From NCBI GenBank assembly GCA_037355855.1, contig CM074767.1, positions 1,488,001 to 1,552,000 on the forward strand: a stretch of DNA of 64,000 nucleotides, given 5' to 3'. Numbering within the stretch: position 1 is the first letter of the stretch; each line of letters begins with the position of its first letter. Made by a program: the position numbers and the translations under genes. Under the pieces are notes generated by a model. The model was not told the DNA's origin, did no database searches, and saw only the letters and a list, made by a program, of their open reading frames with translations. Positions 1 to 10,281 of this stretch are shown one piece after another. This DNA comes from Pseudo-nitzschia pungens. Its lineage: Eukaryota > Bacillariophyta > Bacillariophyceae > Bacillariales > Bacillariaceae.

Positions 1-731
1 ACTATAAACTCTGGATCGAGTTGAAAAAACAAGATCAAGTATGTTGGAATCAGGAGAATTGGGTGGTTGTGGTTTCACCTCAATTTTCCAACCCTTATGA
101 TGGGCCTCTGCTTGAACTGCGGCCCGTGTAGATGGGTGGTGAGGTTTTGCGTTGTCCTCTTGAATAACAATCTCCTTGTTTTGGTTCGGCCATTTTTCAT
201 GGCATTTTTCATAGATTGCTGGGAGAACTTTCTCCATCATCATTCGTCTGTACTCAGCTGCATCCACTGTTTTGTTTTTGGTAACCAAAGTTCCCCTTGT
301 ACGGTTTGCTGAGTTATGTCAAGCTGCTTCTTGGTAAACAAACAGCCAGATTCCAAGCTTACCATCAAACCAAGATTGTACCTTGGTCTTGCAACAGGGC
401 AAAGGAACGTTACTTTCATTTGGAAGGAACCAAGTAAGTTCCCTGTGTCACTGCAGACATGAAATACCATTTCTTGTCAACAAACACCGTATTATACAGT
501 GGCTTGAAGGTGCTGTTATCTATGTTGATATGCAACAGGGCAAAGCGAACTCTCAAAATCACATTTATAGGGCAGTAAAAGCTGACTTTGAGTCCCAATG
601 AAAGGTAGACCAATACCACTAGCCTAACTAGTGTCTAACCACGCATTGAATTGGTTGAAAATTGATTCCAAGTTCAAAAATATGTGCTGATCGGTCCAGT
701 ATTTTGGACCAGAGGTAGTAAGGTTAACTTA
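1..731 (-). mobile_element. Tc1/mariner-like element fragment, left copy
   Basis: The first copy of a roughly 725-bp sequence repeated almost exactly at 2696-3423. I see only one substitution (near 124) and a 3-bp length difference (near 512). The minus strand encodes a decayed mariner transposase split over several frames. The left end lies outside the window. The copy stops abruptly at 731, where LINE sequence begins. The shared disabling frameshifts show it was already dead before it was duplicated. Confidence 0.75.
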
Positions 732-2661
732 ATCCATTTGATTCTCTTCCAGACTCCCCTGCAGATGCCTTTGATTCACTCTGTGCGTCTCCAAGAGTAC
801 TTCTCCACAAATATTCCCTACCACAGGCTGGCTGTCAGACCCTTGTTGATGCTATTCAGAATGGTACTGCCAGTGCTGTATGTGATGGTTCATTTGATCC
901 GGACCTTCTCAGAGGAACTTCTGCTTTCATTTTGTCACCCAATACCTCCACCAAGACTGCTTCATTGTTCCTCACTGGCTGTAATTTTGTCAGTGGATCC
1001 CCTGAGGATCAGTCATCCTACAGGAGTGAACTGGCGGGTATCATTGGAGTTCTCACCTGTTGCACTGCTCTGGTGAATCTTTTTGATATTGCTTCTGGCT
1101 CTATCACTATTGCTCTGGATGGTGACACAGCTCTCAAACAGGCTCAGGGATCTTGGCCTTTGGTTATTTCCCAGAAGTCTTTTGATTATGTTTATGTCAT
1201 CAGAAACATGATTTCTGCCCTGCCAATCTCTGTGCACTTTCAGTGGGTTCAGGGCCATCAAGCTGGAATCTTTCTTGATTGGTGGGCCCTTCGCAATCAT
1301 CAGGTTGACAGCATGGCAAAGGCCTTTCTCTCTGTTCATAGAGCTTCTGCCCATCACTATCCCAGACTTGTGTTTGAGCCTTGGGCATTTTCTCTCAATG
1401 GATGCAAGTGTTCAAGGTTTGATCAGAATGCTCTGCATGTTGCCATTTCTGGTCCTCCTCTTCTTAAATACTGGCAGACCCACCATGATATTCCCATTCC
1501 ACAACCTGTTTTGAGTTCCATCCATTGGTGTGCCCATCTGTCTGCCTTCAAGCGATTACCTCCTGGCATGCAACGGTGGTTTGTCAAATTTGCTTCTGGA
1601 TGCATTGGTGTTGGCAACCAACTACTTCACTACCAGTATCAGGATCACTCCAGGTGCCCATTGTGTGATGCAGACAACGAGAAGGTTTCTCATGTGCTCT
1701 CCTGCAAGGACACTGGGGCAGTACAGCACAGTGTGTCAGCTTTCAAGGGACCCCTGCAGAAGAGGCTTGAAGTTGAACAAACTGATCCATCATTGGTTGT
1801 TGCCATTGTGGATCTTCTCACCAGAGTTCGGAAGGGCCAGACCATTTATCCATCATCCTACTCACTTGCAATTGCGTCTGCTGTCAGGGCACAGAGGACT
1901 ATTGGCTGGCACAACTGGCTTCTTGGTAGGTGGTCTCCTCGCTGGTACCAAATTCAGGCTGACTACTACTCCCACATTGGAAGCAAGCGCTCTCCCAAAC
2001 GTTGGGCTACAGCTATCATCCATCAGTTCTTTCTTACCTCCTGGGATCTTTGGACTTATAGGAATGAACGACTCCATGGTCCTGGGGGTACCCTTGATGC
2101 TGAACAACACCAATCTCTTGATGCTTCCATCACCTCAGAATTGGCAATTGGTGCAGCTGGTGCACTTCCCCAGTCACACTCCCTGTTACAAACCCCTTTC
2201 CACGTCCTACAAGGTTACACCCTGACTGCCAAGCGGCAGTGGCTTGCAACCATCCACCTTGCAAGGAAGCAATATGCAGCGCCTGTCCCACCAGTGCAGC
2301 CATACCAACAAGAGGCTGCTCTTCTCAGAGCCTGGCTTACTGGACCTCAGGGTTGATTACACTTTGTACCTTGGTTTTGTCTTCTGTTCCTGCTTCTTAT
2401 CCTGTCCCATCCCTTTTGATATTGGATCTTATCCCAATATCTTCATTCCCATTTCACTTTCTCTCAAGTCCCTATTTTGTGGGACTTGTTTGTCTTTTTC
2501 CCTGCTTGATGTTCAAGGTTTGTTTGAAAATTTGTCGTTCTGCCACTTGGGGTCCTGACTCTATGATGGAGGCGACGTTAAAGTCTGGTTACAGACTGAG
2601 TAATTTAGTTTCACCTTTGGTGATTAAAGTTATTTAAATACGTATATTATTATTATTATTA
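732..2661 (+). mobile_element. 5'-truncated non-LTR retrotransposon (LINE)
   Basis: The insertion starts abruptly in the middle of an open frame, as 5'-truncated LINEs do. It carries an RNase H and zinc-knuckle coding end and a 3' UTR of about 290 bp, and finishes in an (ATT)n tail at about 2645-2661. An ATT/TAA-type tail in place of poly(A) is typical of several LINE clades such as I and Jockey. It is flanked on both sides by nearly identical mariner sequence (see findings). The endonuclease and reverse transcriptase domains are missing, so it cannot move on its own. Confidence 0.8.
734..2356 (+). CDS. LINE ORF2 C-terminal fragment: RNase H and zinc knuckle
   Basis: The frame is open from the 5' junction to TGA at 2354-2356 (about 540 codons) and has no start of its own; an internal ATG lies at 932. 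An RNase H type-1 domain fills roughly residues 45-195. The acidic catalytic positions are visible as CDGSF (about residue 50), RSELAG (about 97), LDGDTALK (about 128) and HQVDSMAK (about 190). Further on, CPLCDADNEKVSHVLSC (about 1657-1707) is a Cys-Cys-His-Cys knuckle of the type found at the C-terminus of LINE ORF2 proteins. In an intact element these domains would remove the RNA strand and bind nucleic acid. Here they are a fragment with no polymerase. The frame has no stop over 1.6 kb, so the insertion is probably recent. Confidence 0.8.
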   Translation, partial: PFDSLPDSPADAFDSLCASPRVLLHKYSLPQAGCQTLVDAIQNGTASAVCDGSFDPDLLRGTSAFILSPNTSTKTASLFLTGCNFVSGSPEDQSSYRSELAGIIGVLTCCTALVNLFDIASGSITIALDGDTALKQAQGSWPLVISQKSFDYVYVIRNMISALPISVHFQWVQGHQAGIFLDWWALRNHQVDSMAKAFLSVHRASAHHYPRLVFEPWAFSLNGCKCSRFDQNALHVAISGPPLLKYWQTHHDIPIPQPVLSSIHWCAHLSAFKRLPPGMQRWFVKFASGCIGVGNQLLHYQYQDHSRCPLCDADNEKVSHVLSCKDTGAVQHSVSAFKGPLQKRLEVEQTDPSLVVAIVDLLTRVRKGQTIYPSSYSLAIASAVRAQRTIGWHNWLLGRWSPRWYQIQADYYSHIGSKRSPKRWATAIIHQFFLTSWDLWTYRNERLHGPGGTLDAEQHQSLDASITSELAIGAAGALPQSHSLLQTPFHVLQGYTLTAKRQWLATIHLARKQYAAPVPPVQPYQQEAALLRAWLTGPQG

Positions 2662-3423
2662 AGACAATCAATTCCACCAGCTTGTTCCTCTTTGTACTAT
2701 AAACTCTGGATCGAGTTGAAAAAACAAGATCAAGTATGTTGGAATCAGGAGAATTGGGTGGTTGTGGTTTCACCTCAATTTTCCAACCCTTATGATGGGC
2801 CTCTGCTTGAACTGCGGCCGGTGTAGATGGGTGGTGAGGTTTTGCGTTGTCCTCTTGAATAACAATCTCCTTGTTTTGGTTCGGCCATTTTTCATGGCAT
2901 TTTTCATAGATTGCTGGGAGAACTTTCTCCATCATCATTCGTCTGTACTCAGCTGCATCCACTGTTTTGTTTTTGGTAACCAAAGTTCCCCTTGTACGGT
3001 TTGCTGAGTTATGTCAAGCTGCTTCTTGGTAAACAAACAGCCAGATTCCAAGCTTACCATCAAACCAAGATTGTACCTTGGTCTTGCAACAGGGCAAAGG
3101 AACGTTACTTTCATTTGGAAGGAACCAAGTAAGTTCCCTGTGTCACTGCAGACATGAAATACCATTTCTTGTCAACAAACACCGTATTATACAGTGGCTT
3201 GAAGGTGTTATCTATGTTGATATGCAACAGGGCAAAGCGAACTCTCAAAATCACATTTATAGGGCAGTAAAAGCTGACTTTGAGTCCCAATGAAAGGTAG
3301 ACCAATACCACTAGCCTAACTAGTGTCTAACCACGCATTGAATTGGTTGAAAATTGATTCCAAGTTCAAAAATATGTGCTGATCGGTCCAGTATTTTGGA
3401 CCAGAGGTAGTAAGGTTAACTTA
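2662..3423 (-). mobile_element. Tc1/mariner-like element fragment, right copy
   Basis: The second copy of the mariner segment. Read on the minus strand, transposase pieces fall in three frames. NTVFVDKKWYFM carries the first catalytic Asp. KVTFLCPVARPRY is the middle block. A stretch of over 100 codons carries IVIQEDNAKPH (second Asp) and QPPNSPDSN (third Asp). The spacing from the second to the third Asp is 34 residues, so the signature is DD34D. At least two frameshifts separate the pieces, so this is a pseudogene. The C-terminal end is cut by the LINE tail at 2661. The right edge is at 3423, where similarity to copy one ends. Confidence 0.75.
2663..2983 (-). pseudogene. mariner transposase DDE-domain remnant
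   Basis: This is the longest intact piece of the transposase in the right-hand copy, about 107 codons. It contains the second and third catalytic aspartates (DNAKPH and NSPDSN, 34 residues apart) and a GWKIEVKPQ stretch between them, as in the mariner family. The N-terminal DNA-binding domain is not recognisable. The preceding blocks lie in other frames, so no functional protein can be made. Confidence 0.75.
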
Positions 3424-4720
3424 CCAGTTATTTCAAAGACCTTTCCCGCAAGCACTCTCGGTTTGAACCTGTACCGTACACTCGTATCATATGATGCAGA
3501 ACTTCTATTTTCCTTTGGGAAGTATTACTTACGCCACAATAAGTGGTGCATAGAGCTTTAATCGTGAGAAATAGTGCGAAACGATAATAATATGTTAGAT
3601 ACGACGTAAGTAAGACTTACACACTTGAACTAAGTTCAATCAACACTGTATCAGGTAAGTTACATTGTTCCTGAAAAGGTGGGTTCTCAATACAACTCAC
3701 TCACTCCTTCGTAGGGAAAATCGAAAAGAAATCTTGAAGGACTTAAGATCAAATTTCCGAGAAACAATCGTCATTAGTTACTTATTTAACTGTCGGAATA
3801 CTCTTGTTTTAAGTCTTTGACGACCTCATTGCGACGATTCTTTATCTTTGTCGTATTATTTAACACATTACGTCTCTCTCCCCAAACTCTGCAAAAAACT
3901 TATAATCAACGATTCTCTATCTTTGTCGTATTTAACACATTACGTCTCTCTCCCCAAACTCTGCAAAAAACTTAAAATCATAAGACGTAGAATATTAAAT
4001 ATTATTTTTTGGTCTCAATCAGTGAATATTGGGCTGAAGGATTAAGGTAATGATCCCTCCAATGACGATTCTTCGGACCCCGTCGATATTTTATGAAGCA
4101 AATTCAATAATATTAAACGTTGAAAAATGTTCGGGTAAGAAGAATGAATTCAGAGATAATTTTTGGTTCGCTCAAGATTTTGGCTACATTGACTGATGTC
4201 TACAGTTTTGTACTGTATGTTCTCTCCTTTCTGAATTAAGTGTTTTCGCGAGCAACGGTATTCAATAATATTATGATAGAAGCAAAGAGATCCACACCAC
4301 ATCATAACTTTTTTTTTTTTGACAACATCATATCATACGATGAATTATATAGCCCGACATTTATTGTCAGGAACGCGTCCACACACAATAACAAATGAGA
4401 AAAGCGAGTGTTGAAGACCAATATTGAGTTGGAAATGTGAAATAAACATTAAAATAATAAAATAGATAACACAACTTTTTGCGAACGAATACGATAAAGC
4501 TTACTCTACATATCTGGTATCCTCACAAATCGTACGCTAAAAATACTTCGTCCCAACACGGGATCCGGTACCAGTACCGGTATATCATGATTAATTTCAA
4601 AAGTGGAGGGAAAATCACGGAGATTTTTGTCACGAGTCGCAAACAGTATCTCGTTCGCTGTTTTCGTTCCTTGCAATAACTTACCCATAAATTTCAACGA
4701 TCAAACATCTCGCAAGTGCT
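3424..4720. other. intergenic, AT-rich
   Basis: No convincing gene. The stretch contains a pair of about 70-bp direct repeats (3835-3979), a short T-run at about 4310-4320 and scattered AT-rich sequence. The last few hundred bases should include the promoter of the transporter gene at 4721. Confidence 0.6.
3835..3979. repeat. two tandem ~70-bp direct repeats
   Basis: Two copies (about 3835-3908 and 3910-3979, period about 75) share the core TCTTTGTCGTATT(ATT)TAACACATTACG and then CTCTCTCCCCAAACTC. They differ by a 3-bp insertion and a few substitutions. The pattern points to a local tandem duplication. Confidence 0.8.
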
Positions 4721-6441
4721 ATGTGTGGAAAAACTGACTCCGCAATGGTTGCAACCGACGAATTGGTATCGTCGGAAACACCTGCACCGGTTACAACGGA
4801 AGAAACTCAGGAGGAATCATCTCTCAGGATGCGAAAACCACCACGATGGTATCCTAAATGGAGGGGGAAGCCAGTATACGACGGGAATACTGAAGCTTTG
4901 GCATGGACTTTAGTCTCTGTTTCATTGGCCATTCAATACGCCGGAGCTGGTGCTTTCTTGGCTACTACAATTCTGCGAGTGGCAGAGCAGGCATACGTCT
5001 GTCGTCTCGACTATGCGAACAGCACTGATGTCAATCTGAGAGAGGAGTGCGGCCCAGGCGTTGGTTCTATGAATCCCGGATCTCTCTTGTCCACATATGC
5101 CATGGTCATCGGATTACTTGCCACAATTCTTTTGCCATTCATCGGTGCTGTCATCGATTACACTCGTCATCGGTTACTCATCGGACGCATCACGTCCATC
5201 TTGTACATCATTTTGCTCTTTCCCTTAATGTTTCTGAAAGAAGACAACTATATTATGATTCTTGTCTGCCACGCATTATCCGTCTTTGTCGGTTGGTTTG
5301 TCACTTCTCTTCAATTTTCCTATCTTCCGGAACTAACAGGTTCTGAATTGCAACTAGCAGAATGGACGAAGTGGATAACCATTTGGACTTATTCTGGCAT
5401 GATCATATATCTGTCGTTCGTTATAGGTGCGGTTATGCTCCTCAAACGGCCTGGCGGCGACATTTTTGCAAACCGAGTTGGCATGGCGACATCATGGGCG
5501 TGTAACGCCGTAATGATGACCCTGTCTTGGTGGGTTCTTTTTGCCAAACGCGAACCCTTTCACGAAAAACCCGAGAATTCATCGGTTTGGAAATTGGGAT
5601 TCCAACAACTGTACGACACCGGATCCCACATCTCCAGGAACTACCGGGGACTTAGATGGTTTTTCATTCATCTCTGCTTTTCTGACGCTGGGTGGCAGTC
5701 ATTTGGGATTTGTCTCGGTAAGTACTGGTTGCTGTCACTTGCTTAGAAGGCGATCTGTCCTCATTTCGACTCAATTTTTCGTTCCAATCCATGCCAATTT
5801 GGCCTCTTTGTCGATGTTCAATCCACCTTCCCCAAATAGTGACATACTTCGGTGATTTCATGAACATGATTGCCCTCCAGACTGCAATTGCCATTGTCAT
5901 TTCATTGCTTGGTAGCATACCGGGTGCGGCACTCTCAGCGTACCTAGCGCGGCGGTTAGATCCTATCAAATCAACCAAAATCAACATGGTGCTGATGATG
6001 GTCGTCATAGCTGTTTTCGTTTCTGTTTTGACCGGGCCTGGTCAAACAAAGAGAGTTTACACAGTGGTCGCATTCATTGGCTTTTGTGGTGGATGGAAGC
6101 ACAGCATGGATCGGTTGCTCGGTTCTTCCCTTATTCCGGAAGGGCAGGATGCCGAAATGATGGGCTTTTACCTGTTTGCTGGACAGTGCATGTCGTGGCT
6201 GCCCCTTCTGGTGTATACTATCTTGAATGAAGCGGGTATTTCGCCAAGAATCAATGTCGCCGTACTTACGGTTTACATCGCTTTTTCACTGTTTGCCCTT
6301 TGTATGGTCGGAGATTACACCGACGCGCGAGCCGAAGTCAATCGCACAAGCGTTTATATAAAGGAAAAAAAGGAGAATGCCGATGGCGACTCGGAGACTA
6401 AGATCGCGGGTCGCGTCGGAGTGTTGGAAGAAGAAGCATGA
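4721..6441 (+). CDS. UMF1/Atg22-like major facilitator transporter
   Basis: Two exons, 4721-5717 and 5840-6441, with a 122-bp GT-AG intron. The junction codon is G|TG, giving uninterrupted Val-Thr-Tyr-Phe, and the product is 532 aa. About eleven or twelve hydrophobic segments spread over the length fit the 12-TM major facilitator fold. Typical traits of the Atg22/UMF1 branch are the central TM block around FVTSLQFSYLPEL, a hydrophilic linker near residues 275-310, and a second half with FCGGWKHSMDRLLGSSLIPE, where the family has a conserved loop. Fungal Atg22 exports amino acids from the vacuole. Substrate and membrane are inferred here, not seen. The N-terminal 45 residues are hydrophilic and probably cytosolic. 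The 3' tail is charged and disordered. Confidence 0.75.
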
Positions 6442-7070
6442 AGCAAATTCCAAATCAATGAATGCTTCCTGCCGAAACAAAAAGCTCACCCGCTACTTTA
6501 AGAAATGCCCTTGAAGAAATGCCCGGAGTTCTCGATCAAGACCACGATCCCGCAAGAATTTTGAAACGAAAACAAATCGTTTTCTTTTAGGCAACCCACC
6601 ATGCACTTTCGTTAAATAACTAAGATTAACCGATACAAAAGCTCTCAATCTACATACACCGAGACTTATCAATCCCAGCCGTGAAGTATAGACCATTCTT
6701 TAGTCTATCTGCTTTCCCACTTCAGCACGTCACAGGTCGTCTGTCTCGCATCGCATTGCATTGTATCGTATCGTTTCAAGCGTCGTCGAACACCACGGAG
6801 ACAAGGTCTTTCGCCCCCTTGTAGAATGGCAATGCCGCAGCCACCGGTGATTGGATGACCTAGTGCTGTCCGTTTCCGGCAATAGTGTTCCGTTCAAAGA
6901 GCCGGAAAAAGTTCGCCGCAACCACCCAAGACTTGCGAAACGTGGAAAGTTTTTGGCTTCGGATCGGTTTCCGAGCATCGATCCGAGCGGAGACCCAATA
7001 TCACCACGGCTTGCTTCGTTGTTTTATTTCGCCCTCGCCTTCACCCTCGCCCTCGTTTTCGGCGCGCCGT
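6442..7070. other. intergenic between convergent genes
   Basis: This holds the 3' flanks of the transporter (+) and of the GDPD-like gene (-). I see no gene or repeat of note. Confidence 0.55.
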
Positions 7071-8645
7071 TCATTCGAGCAGCTCCATCGGTTTGTTGGC
7101 GACCACGGCCGATGCGAAGGGGATGCCACCGTGTTCGCCACCGTCGCTCGTGGTTTTGAGAGAGGCAACGTACCGGTAATCCTCTCGGGAATCGATCGTC
7201 CAGACCGTCATGGGCAGTTTCCACAGGGCGGTTTCCTCGCGACCCGCTGCCGTGTCACGGTCCTCCCCGCCGCGGTGCCGAATCGCTCGGTACCAGTCCT
7301 CCGAGAACCTGAAGGAGGGCACCATCGCCCTGATGCTTTCGGGATACAATTCTTCCACCACCCGGCGAACCCGATCGACACTGGCATCCTCGGGAACCCG
7401 ATCCCGAAGGACCAATCCGAGGGGAATGGCAGGATTGCTCTCGCGATCGCCACCGGCTTTGGTTCTTCCCTCCGTGTTGTATCGGTGCATCACTTCCAGC
7501 AAGTCCAGAGATGAGTCGTGGCCGGTTTTGTCCTCGTTCTTTTTGTTGTCCTTGTTTTTGTCGCTGGTTGGGGGGGGAGCCGTCACGCAAATAGCGACGT
7601 GCTCTTCCAATCCGAGGAGGGCGATTTGTTTCACCAGGTCCAACACCCTTGATTCGGTCAGATAGGGACCCAGTTTGAGATCGATGTTCAGCAGGGGACC
7701 CCTCAGCGCCCACGGAGGTTGCAACGACGGCGTTGCGATGGTCGTGGTGGCTGCCGGCGAGAACGCCCCCGGGATGCCACGAACCAATCCGGCGAAACGC
7801 GGCAGGACTTCCTCGTCGAAGAGCGGAAACGGGCAGGAAGAAGCATCGTTGCCGCCCCGGTCGTGGCTCCCGCTGCTGCGAAGATTGATCGGGTCACGAT
7901 CGGTGCCGTAGCGTCGGAGGCCCAGCAGCTTCTGGATGGATTCCAGCGTGTGCTCCTCGAGCGACAGCGCGGCGGCAGCATCAGCATCAGCATCAGCATC
8001 TGCAGCCGTCGGGTTCCGATTTTCTCGTGATGCCGCGGCAATGGCCGCCCCCAATCGCCTGGGATGCGAGGCCAGCATGTTCCCGTCCGACAACACCACG
8101 ACGTCGATGTCGAAGCAGGTGACCCCGCCGGTGTGCCACAGGGCGGACATGGCATCGAGGGAACCGTCGGGCGGTGGTTGCGACTTGCCGTGCGGTGCGG
8201 GGCGCTGCGGATCCGCCGGAAGCACCGGGGGATTCAGCAATTGGTGGGAACAGACGAGGGGCGACGGATGCTTCGGTGACCGCCGAGAATCATCCGCGGC
8301 CTCGTGCGCGCGAATCCGCGGGTCCCGGCTCTTCCAAAAGAGAACGACGATCATCGGGAGCAGCAGGATCGGGATCCCCGTCGCCCAACGAGGAGCGCCG
8401 AGGGGAGACCCCTTGCTTCCTTTTCGCGTCCATTTGTCCAGAAAGGAGTGCTTATGCGATTGGAAGGGATTGGTTCGGGGATGCCGCGAGCGACGACCGT
8501 GAACCGGATCGTCCTTGTTGTCCCGGGCTTTGTTTTCCGTGGTCGATGTCGATGTCGATGGCGTTGTCGATGTCAATGTCGGGAGCCTGCGGTTTTTTCG
8601 TGCAGCCACGGGACTGTCGGGAGCGTTCATCGCGTTGGTGCGCAT
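7071..8645 (-). CDS. GDPD/PLC-like phosphodiesterase superfamily membrane protein
   Basis: Single exon of 524 aa with ATG at 8645 and TGA at 7071-7073. A basic, Ser/Thr/Pro-rich N-terminus precedes one hydrophobic anchor (about residues 89-104, GIPILLLPMIVVLFW), so a type II membrane protein with a lumenal or outside C-terminal domain is likely. The domain shows weak but ordered similarity to TIM-barrel glycerophosphodiester phosphodiesterases. FDIDVVVLSDGNMLASHP resembles the strand bearing the Glu/Asp pair and DG motif. LLNIDLKLGP resembles the E-x-K strand. The C-terminal MTVWTID followed by ASAVVANKP resembles the closing VWTVN...TNxP. The canonical first HRG motif is not visible, so enzymatic activity is uncertain; a FAM151/menorin-like relative is an alternative. 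An Asp-Ala run comes from a GCATCA microsatellite near 7980. The gene is GC-rich compared with its flanks. Confidence 0.55.
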   Translation of the reverse strand: MRTNAMNAPDSPVAARKNRRLPTLTSTTPSTSTSTTENKARDNKDDPVHGRRSRHPRTNPFQSHKHSFLDKWTRKGSKGSPLGAPRWATGIPILLLPMIVVLFWKSRDPRIRAHEAADDSRRSPKHPSPLVCSHQLLNPPVLPADPQRPAPHGKSQPPPDGSLDAMSALWHTGGVTCFDIDVVVLSDGNMLASHPRRLGAAIAAASRENRNPTAADADADADAAAALSLEEHTLESIQKLLGLRRYGTDRDPINLRSSGSHDRGGNDASSCPFPLFDEEVLPRFAGLVRGIPGAFSPAATTTIATPSLQPPWALRGPLLNIDLKLGPYLTESRVLDLVKQIALLGLEEHVAICVTAPPPTSDKNKDNKKNEDKTGHDSSLDLLEVMHRYNTEGRTKAGGDRESNPAIPLGLVLRDRVPEDASVDRVRRVVEELYPESIRAMVPSFRFSEDWYRAIRHRGGEDRDTAAGREETALWKLPMTVWTIDSREDYRYVASLKTTSDGGEHGGIPFASAVVANKPMELLE

Positions 8646-9347
8646 TGCTGGTACGAACTCTGCCGTGATGGGTCACTGCTGTATGGATCGAATGCTTATA
8701 ACGCTTCGGTGCTTAGTAACCTTAAGCATCCGGAAACCGGGGAACATCAGGTTTGTTCCGTGAAGGGTTCACAGTCCTGGATGGAGAAGACGGAAAAAAT
8801 AATGTCAAACTATGATGATTATGGTGAAGCCGTACACGTACGGTACAAGCAAGGTGCGCGTTGGAAGCGCGAGCTAATCGTAAAAAATAAAAAATTGTAC
8901 AATGAATGGTTTCGAATGTGTGACGAACTCGCAAACGTCCTGTAGGTTGGTACATACAGTGCATACGTTGCGCTGGAGTATTAGTGGAGTTGCAAAAATT
9001 AGAATTGAATAACATGTCGTGTACGAAGTATCGTAATCTTACGGTAAGGTTACTTCGTAATCGGTAAAGACAGTTACGAGTAATTACTTCGTATTTCAGT
9101 TACATAACCATCGAATGGTCGATGAAAAGAATCAGTCTGAAATGAGATCAAAAACGAGAGTTGGCAATTATGATTTAGAAATTAGCATGTCATCAAAATA
9201 GTTTAGAATCGGAAATGAGATCAAAAACGGAAATGAGATCAAAAACGAGAGATTTCCGAAAAAAACGTGAAGGACATTTACAACTCCACACGCTTAACGG
9301 AGCGCCAATTTTGATGGGGACTTTCGAAGAAAATCTTCGAAATTACT
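8646..9347. other. intergenic, upstream of GDPD-like gene
   Basis: No gene is supported. It contains a cluster of GTAC/TACTTCGTA and GGTAAGGTTAC motifs at about 9020-9105 and three copies of an 18-bp unit at 9139-9247. Confidence 0.55.
9139..9247. repeat. three copies of an 18-bp unit
   Basis: GAAATGAGATCAAAAACG occurs at 9139-9156, 9212-9229 and 9230-9247. The last two are in perfect tandem. The repeat lies just outside the left arm of the foldback element. Confidence 0.85.
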
Positions 9348-10126
9348 GGAGCGCCCGGTAATGACTATTTTTCGCGAAAAAAAAAGAAATCGAGAGGGAA
9401 TTATTGACTGTCAGGCTTATAAAAAATTAAAGCGGCAATAATATAAGAGCTAAATGGAAATAAAAAATTAGTATAACACGTGCCAAAACAAACAACACTC
9501 TAGTAATAAATCTAATTCTGATTCGCAGAATATATTATTGTTAATTAAAATTAATAAATATCAAAAATTAAAAATTAAAATTAATAAATATTAAAAATCA
9601 AAAATTAATATTAATTAAAATTAATTAATATTAATTAATATTAAAAAAAATTAAAAATCAAAAATTAATTTATACGTTCTTGTTTTAATTTTTTAATATT
9701 GCCCTGGAGGTCCGTCAGCAACAAGGAACACAACAGCGGCAAAGATTGTACACGCTACCAATGGAGAGGGAAGGGGGTTATCAAAAAAAATTAAATGATA
9801 TTCGTTAATTAATTTTTGATTTTTAATTTTTTTTAATATTAATTAATTTTAATTAATTTTAATTTTTAATTTTTGATACGAAGTATTAATTAATTTTAAT
9901 TTTTGATTTTTAATTTTTATTTATTTTAATTAATAACGATTAATTCTGCGAATCAAAATCAGATTTTTTCATTTTAATGTTCTTCAGATTGGCACGTGTT
10001 TCCCTAATTTTTATTTCGGTTCAGCTATTTTATTATTGCCGATCTGATTTTTATTGAGCGTGTCAATCAAACAATAAGCCCACCTTCATTTTTTTTCCCC
10101 GAAAAATTGTTATTACCGGGCGCTCC
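9348..10126. mobile_element. large AT-rich foldback/MITE-like element with long inverted arms
   Basis: The left end GGAGCGCCCGGTAAT (9348) is matched in inverted orientation by ATTACCGGGCGCTCC ending at 10126. Complementarity continues for most of about 300 bp on each side. Paired landmarks include ACACGTGCCA (about 9477) with TGGCACGTGT (about 9991), and GATTCGCAGAAT (about 9521) with ATTCTGCGAATC (about 9944). The inner arms are runs of TTAATT/AAATTA. A non-repeated centre at about 9700-9780 (GTCCGTCAGCAACAAGG...) separates them. No coding capacity is present and I see no clear target-site duplication. It lies between the divergent GDPD-like and NAGPA-like genes. Confidence 0.8.
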
Positions 10127-10281
10127 TGTACATACGGTTCGTGAGTGATTTGGACTTGGATTCTTTTTGTCCACTTGGTTGGAATTCTGCGATCTACCAG
10201 TAACCTTAACTCACGAGTGCATTATCAATCCATCGGCAACATCGATGCTCGACCGCTGACGAGAATCTCACGAACAATTCA

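Noticed and set aside
1..3423. The flanking ~725-bp direct repeats as LTRs of one retrotransposon
   Set aside because: The repeats themselves encode mariner transposase motifs, and the interior is a 5'-truncated LINE with an (ATT)n tail, not an LTR element with gag-pol, primer-binding site or polypurine tract.
7210..8945. Plus-strand frames opposite the GDPD-like gene
   Set aside because: They are antisense shadows of a GC-rich coding region. The minus-strand product has an ordered TM plus domain layout with fold-typical motifs.
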